Below are positions 31,109 through 43,202 of a stretch of DNA of 64,000 bases, piece by piece (position 1 is the stretch's first letter; the number at the start of each line of letters is the position of its first letter). Both the position numbers and the translations under genes were made by a program. Source of the DNA: Odontesthes bonariensis (Eukaryota > Chordata > Actinopteri > Atheriniformes > Atherinopsidae). The DNA lies in NCBI RefSeq assembly GCF_027942865.1, contig NC_134510.1, positions 30,894,163-30,958,162 of the forward strand, in the 5' to 3' direction. Below the pieces are notes generated by a model. That model was given only the letters and a program-made list of their open reading frames with translations. It searched no databases and had not been told where the DNA came from.

Positions 31109-34100
31109 ATGAAGTGGATGGAAGAATTAGATGGATTAAACTCCGTTTTTCTGGCCGTTTTATTTAGTTTTACATTTCAAGGTGAGCTTAAAATTGCGTT
31201 CCAGTTTGATAACTTGACGTTTTGCTCTACTTTGTTTTCACAGACAATTTACAAAAAAAAAAAAAAAAAGGCTTATTTTAATTTGAATAGACTCATTTTT
31301 ACATTTTATTCCCGAAAGTCTTACAGAAGTCTTGTTTTTCTTATGGGCCCACAGTCCATTAACGATTGAATGAATAAATTAATATTTCATCTTTGAGCTC
31401 ATCACATTGCTCCTTCCTGACAGGTGCCAACTGTGAACTAGTGGTTTCTCCTGCTGGTCCTACTGTGGTGAATACGTTAGCTGGCAGCACTGTGACTCTG
31501 GCTGTGTCCTTCAGTGGTGCTCCAGACCCAGTGGTTGCTTGGATCAAGGAAAATATACCTGTCGGCACTTGGACTATAAAATCCAATTCCCCTCCAGACA
31601 TAGCCAAAAACAGCAGGGATGTGCTCACGATAGAGAAAGATGGTTCCCTTACCTTTATAAATGTGCCACTTAACTTTACTGGCAACTATACTGTGGAGTT
31701 GACAAAGTCTGGACTGGAAAAAGCTTCAACTACTTTCACTCTGAAGATATTTGGTGAGTACTTCACCGAGTCAAGTTTGGATATGTATTGGTGTTGTGGC
31801 AAGATGATTTAAGCTGCTTTAACTTTCATATGATGTAGTTTGGAAATTTCTGCGTTGCATTTTGTGGCACATTTATTCATGTGCCATCCCTAAAAGCATC
31901 ACAGAAATTACCTTTGAAAGAAAAATGCCTTTTTTTTTGTCCTCAGAAAACATCCAGACTGTGACTCTAAGCACTCAGCCGGATGTTGCCAAAGAGGGAA
32001 CTGAACGCTTGACCTTAAACTATAGCATGCGGCAAGGAGTTGTCGAGCAACAGATTTGGTACTTTAACGACAGAGAATTAAAAAACAACTTGCACTATTT
32101 GGTGGAAGAAAGGAGCCTTGTGATCCTCAGACCAAACCGAAGCGACATAGGACGGTACACAGTGTTACTTTCAAACCCCTTCAGCAGTGTGACAGCTCAT
32201 AAGGATGTGACTGTACACTGTAAGAATAATGCAAATATTTTTCTGTTTCTTTCTATGCCAGTCTTTCGTTTACATTCTTTCAAGTTTTGGTAACTCTTCT
32301 CTCTATGCTTTGTGGACTGTTGTAGATGGACCGGATGAGCCCATAATTGTAGCACAACCTGCTAAGCCTTTCCATGTAGCAGGAGACTCTCTGAGCCTCT
32401 CTTGCCACGCTGAGGGACTCCCACAGCCGACTGTTATGTGGGACTTTGGTGGTGAAATTCTTTCTGACACCCTCAAAGGAGTCCTAAATCTGACAAATGT
32501 AATGACGAGTCAAGGAGGTGTTTATACCTGCACCTTGCTCAATGAGTTAACTGAGGAAAGGCGTGAAAAGGCTGTGACTGTAAGCATTTTTGGTATGTGA
32601 AAAACAGAAGTTTTCCTTTAGTCATGTGTGTTAATGTGACTTTTTCCATAATATTGCATTTTTCTTTAGGCTTGTTCTTCATTGAGTGTGATGATTCTGT
32701 TACACCTGCAAAGATAATGCAGTTTTGATATTTAGATCAACTTGGAAAACTTATAAGAACAAAGATATCACCAGGTGTCGTTCATATTTGTAGTAATAGA
32801 TGTAAATTTGCACACAAACATGAGTACCTAAGTGACAATTTTGAGATTTTTAACATCAGATTATTTTTTTCCTGGAACAGAGAGGCCGTTGGGGAGCCCA
32901 ATGTGCTCTGTGCTGTCGGTGAATAACGTCATGCTGCAGTATCTGTGTTCGTGGATGAGGGGAACTCCGCAGGCCCAGCTGTCTTTCCCAGGACTAAGCA
33001 ACACCAGCAGTGGGGCAGGAAGCTTCAGCCTGACTGTCACTGCCTCTGCTAACTTTAACAAAAAAACTATCATCTGCATGGCAGACCACCCAATCGAGCA
33101 GAATAAGTGCAATATTACAACAAGTATGTTATTTTTTTTCTCCCTCTTTCTCTTGTCTATGAATAGTCAAGCCAAGGGAATTTTATGACAGCCTGCCATT
33201 CAAAAATGTGCTTTGACTTTTACAAACAACCCTAAACAAGACCCTAACTGAATGTTCTTCAGGTAGTCCATTAGAGTTCATTCCAGCTATCAGAACCACC
33301 GTAGATCTTGATGGCAAAATAGTGGTCACTATCCACTGTATCAGCGAGGCTTCCCCCGAGGCTGTCGTGTCCTGGTTCAGAGGCAGTGAGCCTGTCACCA
33401 GTGGGACATTTTACCAGATCAGCAGTAACACCACTCAGCTGAAGATTCGCGATTACAATATCAGCAACTTCCTCCTCCAAAACTACACCTGCACATGTCG
33501 CAACCCGTTGGGCAGCCAAATAGGGCAAATTCAACTACAAGGTAAAGTATCTCAAGTACTTTCTATTTTGTGTGACTGTATTGACTTTATGTAGCTTCAT
33601 GTCCAGTGTGGTGTTGCTCATACTTTGGCTTTATAAAAGAACCCCCTCCCAAAATGTGCTGTTGTTTCCAACTAAGGTAAAGCAATCCTGTCCCCCAGGT
33701 CACAGTTGAACTTCTTTACTCTTTAGAAATTATTGTGTGATTTTTGACAGTTAGTAAGTCCGGTTATAAATTGCTAAATATGGATGCATAGAAATCAAAC
33801 ATTTAACTGCATTGATGATTCATAAAGGTTAAGAATAACTAGAATTTCTTGCTTCCAGCTTTATAGTTAACAGTTTTCTCGGCTTTCTGATGATGGTACT
33901 TTTTAGAAAAATTAGGAGTGACATGATTAACTTCATTGTCACTATATCTACTAATCTCTATAAAAGCTGAAAGTAATATGGACTGAAAATAATTGTTAGT
34001 TTTAGCACTGAATAACTGAAATATCTTCACTGTAACAAATGAATTTGAATATCTTAAATTGTTGAAGTGACACTTTATTTCTAGTCACCCTAAAACAGTA

Positions 34101-37012
34101 AAACAGTAAGGTTTCTGTTGCCTTCCACTTCTAATTTGGAATACTACTTGCATTACCAGAAACAAAGCACAATGGGCCCTCAGAGGGAGCGTTAAGTAAT
34201 CCCTGAGAGTGATGTTTCCCTTTAAACAAAGCTCTACAGTCTTTGTATCCCTCAGCTCCCCCTCACCCCCTGTCCCCGTCCTTTTCCAGGGCCGTCGATC
34301 TCAGATTCCAGTTTGTTCCCTAATAAAGATGGAACCGTCATCACATTGACCTGGGAAGTCCCACCTACATCTGTTGTAACAGGTAATGCTGAAATTAACT
34401 TGAGGAAAGCAGTTCTTGAAAGCTCCAGGCAGAGTAATCTTCATGCAAAAATCTATATACAAAACACACAAACCCAACCTACCTGTTTCAAATTCATACA
34501 TCTAAGCAGAACTCCTCAGGAGGAGTGCTGACTAAATGTTCAAAACAAAAACTCTTCACAGAGGATAGGGGTGTAAATATTGTGTAATGTATTAAGCCTC
34601 CATCTGAGCAGGGCTGTGTCTGGGAAAAATATTTTAAGGACAGAACTACTTTGAATAACAATTATCAGTTTTGTTAAATATGTGCATAATGTTACTTAAT
34701 AAATAAGTATGATAATTAATTAATTAATAAATATATTATTTTAAAAAAAAGTTCAATAATCAGTAAACACTGATAAAACAACACAGCTGTATGTTCTTTT
34801 GTTTTGACAGGGTTTGACATCCAGATGAAAGGACCAGATCTTCTGAATAAAAATGGTAATGCCACTCATATTAAAGACAGCTCAAATGGATTCCGCACTA
34901 TTCAGCAGAAACCTGGTTCTGCCAGGAGTACAGACATCTTTGTCCTTGATCCCAACTTGACCTACCGGTTTCGAGTCATTCCCAAAGCTCGCATGACTGA
35001 TGGAGAGCCATCAAAGGTCCATAGAATTGGTCCAGGTATGGCAAATTGTAAACATGTGTTAAAGCCTGAAATTTGTTTTAGTTAGTTTATGATGACGCTG
35101 TTGATTATGGTCTGTCCGATACCAATTGAAGGGCTGAGTGGGCCTGCCATTGCTGGCATTGCAGCTGGAATCCCGTGCAGCATCCTCTTCCTGCTCCTGC
35201 TGGGTGGCCTCATCTACCTCGTTGTGTACTGCCACAGGAAGAAAAGTACGTGAAGTTAAACCCCAGGTGTAAAGGATTTATACCTGTGTGCCGTACTGAG
35301 TTACATATGCAGTTTTATCAAGCTACAGCTAAAGCTAGATTTTGCTGTTTTATTAGGATGCTGTCCTTTGTCCTTGTGTAAAAGCCTATGTGGGCAATCA
35401 ATTTTTTGACAAAAGTATACCAAACTCCATCACAGTAGGAGGCACGGGGCACTATAGTTACTATGTTAGTATTGGGCTTTTTCCTGTTGAAATATGACAT
35501 CTATTGCAAAACCAACTGAGAACAGTGCAGCTGGTATGTTTAAAGCTCAATGCATTTGGTACACGATGAATCTTTTCTTTTTCCCAAATGAGTTGCACAT
35601 TTTAAAGTTTGTCGGAACAACACAATAATTTTATATTTTCTGATGTCATGTAATATCACTATGTTTTATTCAACAATCATGCTCCAGGCCTTTCTGGCTT
35701 GGATCCTCTACCAAAGCCCTGGGAGTTTGGTGTTTGATGGTTCTGCACAGCATCTTAGCTGTTCCTTGGACTGTGCTCCTCTGGACAGAGATCTCTGATG
35801 TTGTTCCTGGAATCTGTTGGAGCCACTCTCCCAGTTTGGAGCTCACGGCCTTAAGTGCTCTGATCACTATTGACACCACTGTTGCCTTGACTTCTCACAT
35901 CTTTTCAATATCCTGTTTCGGCCCTTAGTATTTTTTCAGCTCCTTGTATTCCTTCTCGTTTAAGTTGCTGTTGCTTAAAGGGGGAGTTCGTTTTTTAAAC
36001 CTGGACCTTATTTCTGGCATAAAATACGTTCATCTACTCACCGATAACAGTTTTGTGAAACTTGGTGTCCTTCGGAAGCTATTTAGATTACTCGAGATCC
36101 GCGTATATCCATATAACGGGAGTGAACGGGGGTCATAGACAATACATCCTCTAAATAAGGCATTATCTCTCTTTATTTCACCTTTAAGACGAATGAATGA
36201 ATGAACGCATACTATTGCACTGTTACATCAAACTGTTATCGGTGAGTAGATGAACGTATTTTATGCCAGAAATAAGGTCCAGGTTTAAAAAAACATTACG
36301 AACTTCCCTGTTAAGATTGCTACATCTAAGACTTCTGATTTTTCCCGGATTATTTTTTCAAAAGCAATAGGTTATGTAGCACAACATACTGTGCAGATCA
36401 GTCATACTGGAACGTGGGGTACACTGCAACAAGTTTTAAACATGATGAGATATTGAATATAAAACTCTATTTTGTGTCATGGGGAATGTTTTCTTTTTTC
36501 TTTTTGCCTTTTATGTATACAGGTCATCAGACAAGATATCCTGTGTCCAGAGCCGTTGAGAAGGTCTGAATCAATTCCCTGAGTAGCTTTGGTACAGATG
36601 TATTATTTAATAGTGTGAGCTGGTGTGGGGCTCGTGGGGTGTAAGACAGGCTTTATACGATAAATGACATATTATGCACCAAATAACTGTTTTTTTAAGA
36701 CTTGTTGCAACGTCAACTCTCTGACATTAGTCTCTTGTTTTGATATTGTGTTGCTCACAGGCAAAAGCATCTCAGCCGGATATAACTCCTCATAACCTGA
36801 TGGCAGGAGGCTTGAAGTCTCTTCCCGACTACAACAGATTGCAGCAGGTAATCTCTATGAACAAATAAGAATATGTGAAATTCTACAAATCAAATAACAG
36901 CAAACAAACTGGCTTTTCTTTCTCTTTTTCTCCTCAGACCCTTTCTGAAAGATCTGTATCTCTGCCCACATTTGTCCCTCCACCACCTGTCAGAGTTGCA
37001 ACAACTGTCTAA
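31109..37012 (+). CDS. vsig10l: V-set/Ig domain protein 10-like (five Ig-type domains, FN3-like domain, TM)
   Basis: Single-pass cell-surface protein, probably adhesive; ligand unknown. Exons 31109-31181, 31424-31753, 31947-32219, 32326-32592, 32881-33123, 33263-33541, 34290-34382, 34811-35035, 35132-35245, 36523-36563, 36761-36847 and 36938-37012 join in frame to 699 aa. Exon 1 encodes the signal peptide. Exons 2-6 each encode one Ig-type domain. The first two (about 26-225) lack the usual B/F-strand cysteines; domains 3-5 have them (for example LSLSCHAEG with VYTCTLL). Exons 7-8 form a fibronectin-III-like domain (LTWEVPP, YRFRVIP). Exon 9 is the transmembrane helix, followed by a tail of about 65 residues containing PDYNRL and a Pro-rich end. 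The symbol rests on architecture plus adjacency to etfb, as in human; VSIG10 is the main alternative. An LTR fossil begins about 65 bases after the stop. Confidence 0.8.
35684..36345 (-). mobile_element. Fragment of a LINE ORF2 C-terminal region, split by a MITE
   Basis: On the minus strand, translated pieces such as KLGEWLQQIPGTTSEISVQ match the extreme C-terminal coding part of a fish non-LTR retrotransposon I recognise from memory. The fragment lies in intron 9 of vsig10l, antisense to the gene. It is an old, 5'-truncated copy: in-frame stops interrupt it and only the end of ORF2 remains. The segment 35975-36314 within it is a later MITE insertion; LINE coding (LDVAI... then NSNLNEKEYKEL) resumes on both sides. 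Confidence 0.7.
35975..36314. mobile_element. TTAA-flanked MITE with ~90-bp inverted repeats, inside a LINE fragment
   Basis: 340 bp. The left arm begins TTAAAGGGGGAGTTCG and runs to about 36062. The right arm, from about 36219, is its near-identical reverse complement (both arms share GACCTTATTTCTGGCATAAA). The interior has no ORF. Removing the element and one TTAA restores the flanking LINE reading frame, so the target duplication is exactly TTAA. Confidence 0.85.
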
Positions 37013-37076
37013 TTTTTGATGTTTGATGTATATATTTTGTACAGTACACTTTATTTTTTGTTTTCCTTTTATTTTA

Positions 37077-37371
37077 TGTTGTGGAGAAAATGAGTCGAAT
37101 CACGCGTTGGTCAGCCGTCCATTAGGGAGTTTATTGAACAAACTGTCACAGCAAATATGCATACGGAATGTACAAAATGTCCGCCGTCTTCCTTCTGTGA
37201 TCTCTCTTTATGCTGGTCCTTATCAAAACAAGCGTACGTGGCACTCTCTGGAGGTGCCTAATGTTAAACAACTCTTCTAACTATCAACAATATTCATCTG
37301 AACCAGTCAGCAAGGCACACGATGTAACTAGGCCAGAAGTCATGAGAATGTCATGACATCCTTCTCCCACA
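37077..37371 (-). mobile_element. Solo LTR of an LTR retrotransposon (fossil)
   Basis: On the minus strand the block starts TGTGGGAGAAGG and ends TTTTCTCCACAACA, so it has TG...CA ends. An AATAAA signal lies about 60 bases before the end, as in an R-U5 region, and an A/T-rich CATAAAG box lies further upstream. Flanking bases (tttta on the left, tttac on the right) are nearly the same, consistent with a worn 5-bp target duplication. No internal region or second LTR is seen, so it is a solo LTR left by recombination. Family (copia-like or other) and age are not determinable; the edges look moderately worn. Confidence 0.5.
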
Positions 37372-37717
37372 TTTACAGATTGGTTTTCTATACACATGTA
37401 AAATTAACTTAATTAACTAAAGAAATTAATGTGTTTCAGTTCAGTTTCTAATCATATCAAACTTTTATTTGTAACTATGTTCATTCATAACAATAAATCA
37501 AAGTGTGAATTGCTAGTAAATGTATTCTTACTTGCATAACTTACATAACTTTATAATATTACTTCTTCCTCCACTTATCAAAAATGCATTGACACTTCAA
37601 ATACATATTTGTGTCTAGGTTGTAATTTCAGTGTTCAGTCGTGTTATTCCTAATGTTTAGCCTCCCTCATGGAATAACAATGACTGTGGGTTTTTCTCAG
37701 AGGCCCTCATTTCCATG

Positions 37718-39245
37718 TACAGTGGCTTGAAAAAGTATTCACCCCTCGAGGCATTTTTCTATATTTTGCTGCCTTACAACCTGGAATTGAAATGGATATC
37801 GGGGGGGATTTTTTCTCATTTTACACAACCTTGAAGATAGTAAAAGATTAAAAAAAAAACCACGACACTTGAGCTGGGATAACTATTCACACAAACACAC
37901 ACCTCTTCCCTCAAACTTAGTGCTTTGTTGAGCCACATTTTGCTGCCATTCAGCTGCTTGTCTCTCAGAGTATGTTTCTATGAGCTTAGCACATCTTTCC
38001 ATTAGAATATTTGCCCATTCTTCAAAGCAAAATTGCCCCAGCTTCTTCAGGTTGGATTGGGCTGTGCTGGTGTGCAGTGATCTTTACGATGTGTCACAAA
38101 CTCTGTTGGATTGAGTTCTGTGCTTTGAGAAGGCCATTCCAGCATATTTAAACATTTCCCCTGCTTAGAGGCACCTTCCGAGGGTGGACCTCTGTACTAC
38201 TCTCAAATCTCTAGAGGACTCAAATAGGATTTCCCCATAACTTGCACCATTATTCATTCTCTCACTTCTGACAAGTTTTCCAGTTCCTGCAGATAGAAAC
38301 ATTCCCACAGGAAAATCTGCCACCACGATTGCATCTGTATGGGGAAGGTGTTCTTGTGGTGATGAGTGGTGTTTGATTTTTGTCAGACAGCCAGAAAGTT
38401 CAATTCTACTCTCATCTAGCCAGATGACCTTCTTCCATATGCTCGAGGAGTCTCACACGTGCCCTTTGAACTATAAATGTGCTTTCAATTTTTTATTTTT
38501 TTTTCTGATCACTCTTCTCATATGGACAGATACACCAGTCTCCCCCGTGGATCTTTCCAGCTTCTTCAGTACTACTTTTGGTCCCTTTGTTGCCTCTGTG
38601 ATCAATGCTCCCCTTGCCTGGTGTGCAAGTGTCGGTGGATGGTCCTCTCAAAGCAAGTGTGTTATGTTGCCATATTCTTTCCATTTTTGATGATAAATGT
38701 ATTGATGCTCCATGGGATTATCAAGGTTTTGGATATTCAGAAAAAAAAAAAAAAAACAGCTCCAAAACTTTGTACCTGACCAGGATGGAGAGCTCCATGG
38801 TCTTCACTTGCTTGGTGGTACCTCTTGATTATTGTTGTTGCTGAGCCTGGGACCTCTGAGAACAGGTGTATATATACCAAGATAAGGTGACAATTAGATT
38901 CCACACAGGTTATGTATCTAAGTATATGACTTCTTAAGGTGATTGTAAACGAAAGATCTTATCTAAGGGCTTCATTGCAAAAGGGGCGAATACATCTGCA
39001 CACACCACTCTTCTCGTTTAAACTTTTGTTTTTTTTTAAATATTCAAAATACTTTCTTAATTTCATTTCTATCCACAGACCTGTCCAGGGTGGACCCTGC
39101 CTATGACAGCTGGGGTGGGCTCCAGCCCCTCCCCACCCCACGACCCTGAATTGGAATAAGCAGGTATAGAAAATGAATGAATGATTGAACTTCTATTCAC
39201 CAATTTTGACTATTTTTGTGCATATTCAATAAATATACAGATAAT
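37718..39245. mobile_element. Decayed Tc1/mariner-like DNA transposon
   Basis: The left edge TACAGTGGCTTGAAAAAGTATTCACCCC-type sequence (given here as positions 37718-37745) is the terminal repeat of a well-known fish Tc1-like family, with the expected TA. The interior retains recognisable family sequence, for example the stretch around 38570-38620 (GATCAATGCTCCCCTTGCC). Toward the right, GGGGCGAATACATCTGCAC (38982-39000) is a family landmark. The element resumes after an insertion with TCACCAATTTTGACTATTT (about 39199). The right terminal repeat is not recognisable. The transposase frame is broken many times. Confidence 0.7.
39078..39185 (+). mobile_element. LINE/SINE 3'-tail copy nested in the Tc1-like element
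   Basis: Contains ACCTGTCCAGGGTGGACCC and GCTGGGGTGGGCTCCAGCCC, then an (ATGA)n-type tail. This is the abundant fish 'cctgtccagggtgtaccc ... ataggctccagc ... atggatgga' sequence, which behaves as the 3' tail of a non-LTR element. A second copy in the same orientation is at 45390-45525. It interrupts the Tc1-like sequence and is therefore younger than it. Confidence 0.65.
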
Positions 39246-42200
39246 GATAAGTAACAATGAAAAAATATGATTACAAAATTTAAAAACCAAAACAAATAAC
39301 AGGTAGTAACGCATAAAGATATAAAAAATGCCACGTCAGGTACAGTATATACTGCTGAAAGCCACTCTAAGGTGTTGTCTCTGATTAAGTTAATGATGTT
39401 GAAGTGTTAACAATCTTTAAGCTTAGCTGTGATCACAAGAATTTTCTATAGTGAACTATTGCTCATTGAGGCTTAAGACATCGCCATGAATGGGTTAATG
39501 AGATGAATTATTTGAGCCATCTGATCCAAACTGCTCTGTTTTGATCTCTTTGTTTTCTTAATTCCACCTAAATAGATACAACTGTCAGTTAGCATCATAT
39601 GACTTTCTAACAACAGTACAGTCCAAAAAGAGACGTGTACATATGAATATGATTATCACATCTAGCACTGATGGACAGATATTAATTTTCTGTCTCGCTG
39701 AGATTGATTAATCTGTTTGTCAGCAAGCCTCTTATTTATTTGTTTATTCATAAACAAATTCTTTTGGAAGCTCTTTTACTGCAACATACATGCCTGCACA
39801 TGATCGATAACTTCATTTCCTTGTGCATAAATACGTTACACGTCAGTGCAGCAGATGGTGCTATGGAGCAGGGAAAGACATCCATGATATGAATAATGAC
39901 AAAACAGTCAGATGACAACAGACTTGTCTTCACATACTTTAACTCGGTTAGAAACTACAGCTGTGTTTGTTTGGAGGGAGGAGGACGTAATAATATATAT
40001 ATAATATAGACACCTTAATGTTATCAAGTTGATACAGTATCTTTATTTGGGATTTGTTTTATTTTTGATTCTGGCTGAAAAAACAAAAAATACTGTTGCA
40101 TCAGTTCTCATAAGATGCTAGTTGTCAACCTACAATTTTAGGGAGAGAACTTGAAGAAATGAGGAAGAGCTCATGCAAATGATGACATTGTTTGATTGTG
40201 TGGAGCACTGTTAGACTTATTGACAATGTGTTGAAACTATTTAGCACAGTTGCACAATTATTACCCAATGAGGTTACATCATCTGAGCTTGCAGGACTTT
40301 TTAGTTTAAACAACTTGCATTTACGACTGATAATGAACAACACACGAGTTTGATTAAGTACACCTGCTCCTGCATCACGAGAGTCACAGCTTCATGTGAA
40401 TTGTAATGACATAATAACTCTTTGTTATCTTTTTTACGACAAGGAAACTCCCTCTTTAAATTATTTTCTACATATAAAAGTTTATTCTCTGCCAGGTGAA
40501 ACATGAATACATTAGAATGAGTAGTGCTTAGAGATGGGGACAAACCAACAAGAGGGAAGCCCAGCTCAGCTGTGGTGTAACATTTGTTATGTTTTTTTTT
40601 AGAACCACAGTGGTAAATTTCATGTTGGTTACACAAATGAGGAAATAGAGTTATGACACTCACAGGACGTGCAAACACTCGTGTGAAAGGGTGATTCTAC
40701 ACTTTAACCTTGTTGCACCTAAAACTGTAGGAATATCTGATCTGCAAATGTAACCCTTTAAAGAATGTTAAATACATTTCAGGCTGTTTTTTTAATTGTT
40801 TACTGTATATCGTTTGTTTACTGTATCCAGTTTCTAAGAAATTAATAAAAGCACATATAATTGCTGCTTGTGTCATGCAGACGGCAGAGGTCCCTGCAAA
40901 TTAAAACAGATAATCTAAGGTGTCATTTGCTGTATCACATATGTATTCTAATAATCGAGTATGTGGCATATGTTGTGACACCTGTGACTATTCTAAGAAA
41001 GTGTACGTGTCATGTGATTTATACATGGCTGTATAAATATGATAATAATGCTACTAAAGCTACTTGTTGGAACACTGTGATGCTTAGTTTAGTTTGATGG
41101 TGTCAGGGAATTATTACTAAAATCAATGTGTTATGTTGTACAAGAATTCACTGTAGTTTGGTTGGTGAAGCAAAAATGTAACTTTTGATTATGCTGAATA
41201 GTCCGGTTCATTCTCACAGCAAACCCCAACTTCACTGTCAAATGGGTTTTTGCATTAATAATTCTGTGAGCAGATCAACCAAAATGACCATTACTACCTC
41301 TGCAAAGCTAGAATTCCTGTCAGAGTTGGAATAGGTTGTACTTGATTTTACAGGTGTGCCCAATGTTAATATTACTATAACAATACTAAACATATTTTGT
41401 GCTAATGTAGTACAGAAGTTAGTACATTCACTATGGTGTATTAGGCAGCCATTCAGTGTCAGTGCAACAAACTACAACATCATTACACATCCAGGTTGAA
41501 GATGTATAACACATTCTGTATGCAGCATGTCATTTTTACATCTCTTTGGTCATGTATCTGCTCTAAGCGTGTATGTGTCCCTATAACCACACCCCTCCTA
41601 CACTGAAAGAAAGTGTGCACCTCAGCATGTTCCATTGACCACCGCAGTACTGCAAGCCTTTGCACATCCACAGTTCCAGAATGCCTGGTAGAACAACAGA
41701 CGAGGACTGTGGCGCAGCAGCCTCATATCCCAGATTCCCCACCCCTCCATCCCCCAACACCACCCCCCCCTCCCCTCTTCCCTGAACCCCAAAATACTCC
41801 CATGTAGTTCAATGTGAACGAGTCACGTGGCTTTGGGCCCATCAGCTCAAGTGCATTTGTTCTGTGCTGATTGTTTTAAAGGATTTTGCCTCCATCAACA
41901 GAAAAGTGGAGGGGATAACCTTTTGGAATTCAGCCTAGAGCTTCCTCTTTGACGTTTTGCTCACTCCTGGCTTGTACTCTCTCTCACTCTTTCCCTGAGG
42001 AAAGGCTAATACTTAAGAGGATTGATTTATCCTGAGGAATTCTGGTAGGACAATATGGAGTGCTTAATTTATTTTTACCTCTCTTTTTCATGGCTAATGT
42101 CACTTTGTGTGAACAGGGAGTGAAAATAATTAATTTCATGTCATTGCATGCCGAAGTATGTCTAATGCATGTGGTCCCTGAAGGCCTTTTGTGTATTCCA

Positions 42201-43160
42201 GTCACAAACTTTCACGACTTAAGTCCACACTATTTACATGCAGTGTGCCTATTTTGTATACATTTGTGTCAGATTATTCTCTTCAGTGTCTCCATTTTCA
42301 CAATTCACTTGAAGATAATTTTACTTAATACAGGTTAAATTTCTAAATATTGCTCTTAAGAGATTTGAATCTTGTTCCAGCCCTACTGTGTGGGTAGTGA
42401 AATATGTAAATGTTTGTAAATGTACATAAACATGTGTTCAGACTGAAATATTGCTTGGTGCCACTGACAGCTCAGAGCAGCAAATTTAAACAAATATTTG
42501 ATACCCATATTTACATGTCAGTCTAATTTTTTCCAGCCATCACTTCCTCTTAAAGCATTGCATGTTTTCTGGAAACTGCCTATGTTGTTATTTTCTGATT
42601 TGGGTTTTCTGTTTTGTGATTGGCATGATAATTTCATGTAAGCCAGTAGCTTACGAGACAGAGTCTGAGTTTTACTTTCGCAGCAAACTGCGTACTCAAA
42701 GTAAAATGCGATGCATATTTATATATAGACTTAAACACCCCCATGAATCTTAAGGTAACATCTTTCTTGCGAAAGGAACTTGAAATGCTGCCTCGAATAA
42801 AAGAAAAAGTTTTGGCCTAGTATTAATATGAAAATGACACACACAAACATAACTGTAGGGAGGGTTCCTCTCTGTTGTTGAGGGGATGCAGGTGAATTCA
42901 GCTCTGTTACCAAGAGTTAAGTGATGGTTACAGTTCTTTCTGATTAGATTGATTTTGGGTTAAATCTAAATGAATGGCTTCTCCTTTTGAATCAAGGCAA
43001 CAACAGTTACCAACACAGCAGACAGACTGACTCCTGTCACTTCAATCCCTTTCCAACAGACTAAACATTCAAACAAAAGCTGCAAAGCTGGCTATAGAAA
43101 ATGAATAAGCTCATAATAACATCACTTGTACCACTGATTTCTGTCTTCTTTCTTTTTGGC
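39246..43160. other. Intergenic DNA between vsig10l and lim2
   Basis: About 3.9 kb of AT-rich sequence with no recognised gene. It holds a TA-rich tract near 39990-40010 and a C-rich tract at 41736-41790 (runs of 4-8 C) that would be G-quadruplex-prone on the minus strand. A non-coding first exon of lim2 may lie at its right end, because a good acceptor is present at 43164. Confidence 0.45.
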
Positions 43161-43202
43161 ACAGTGTACAAAGCCTTGGCTGACGTCATAGTTTCACTCA
43201 TG

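Noticed and set aside
38373-38844. Overlapping ORFs of 79-105 codons
   Set aside because: They lie inside the decayed Tc1-like element, in frames unrelated to its transposase.
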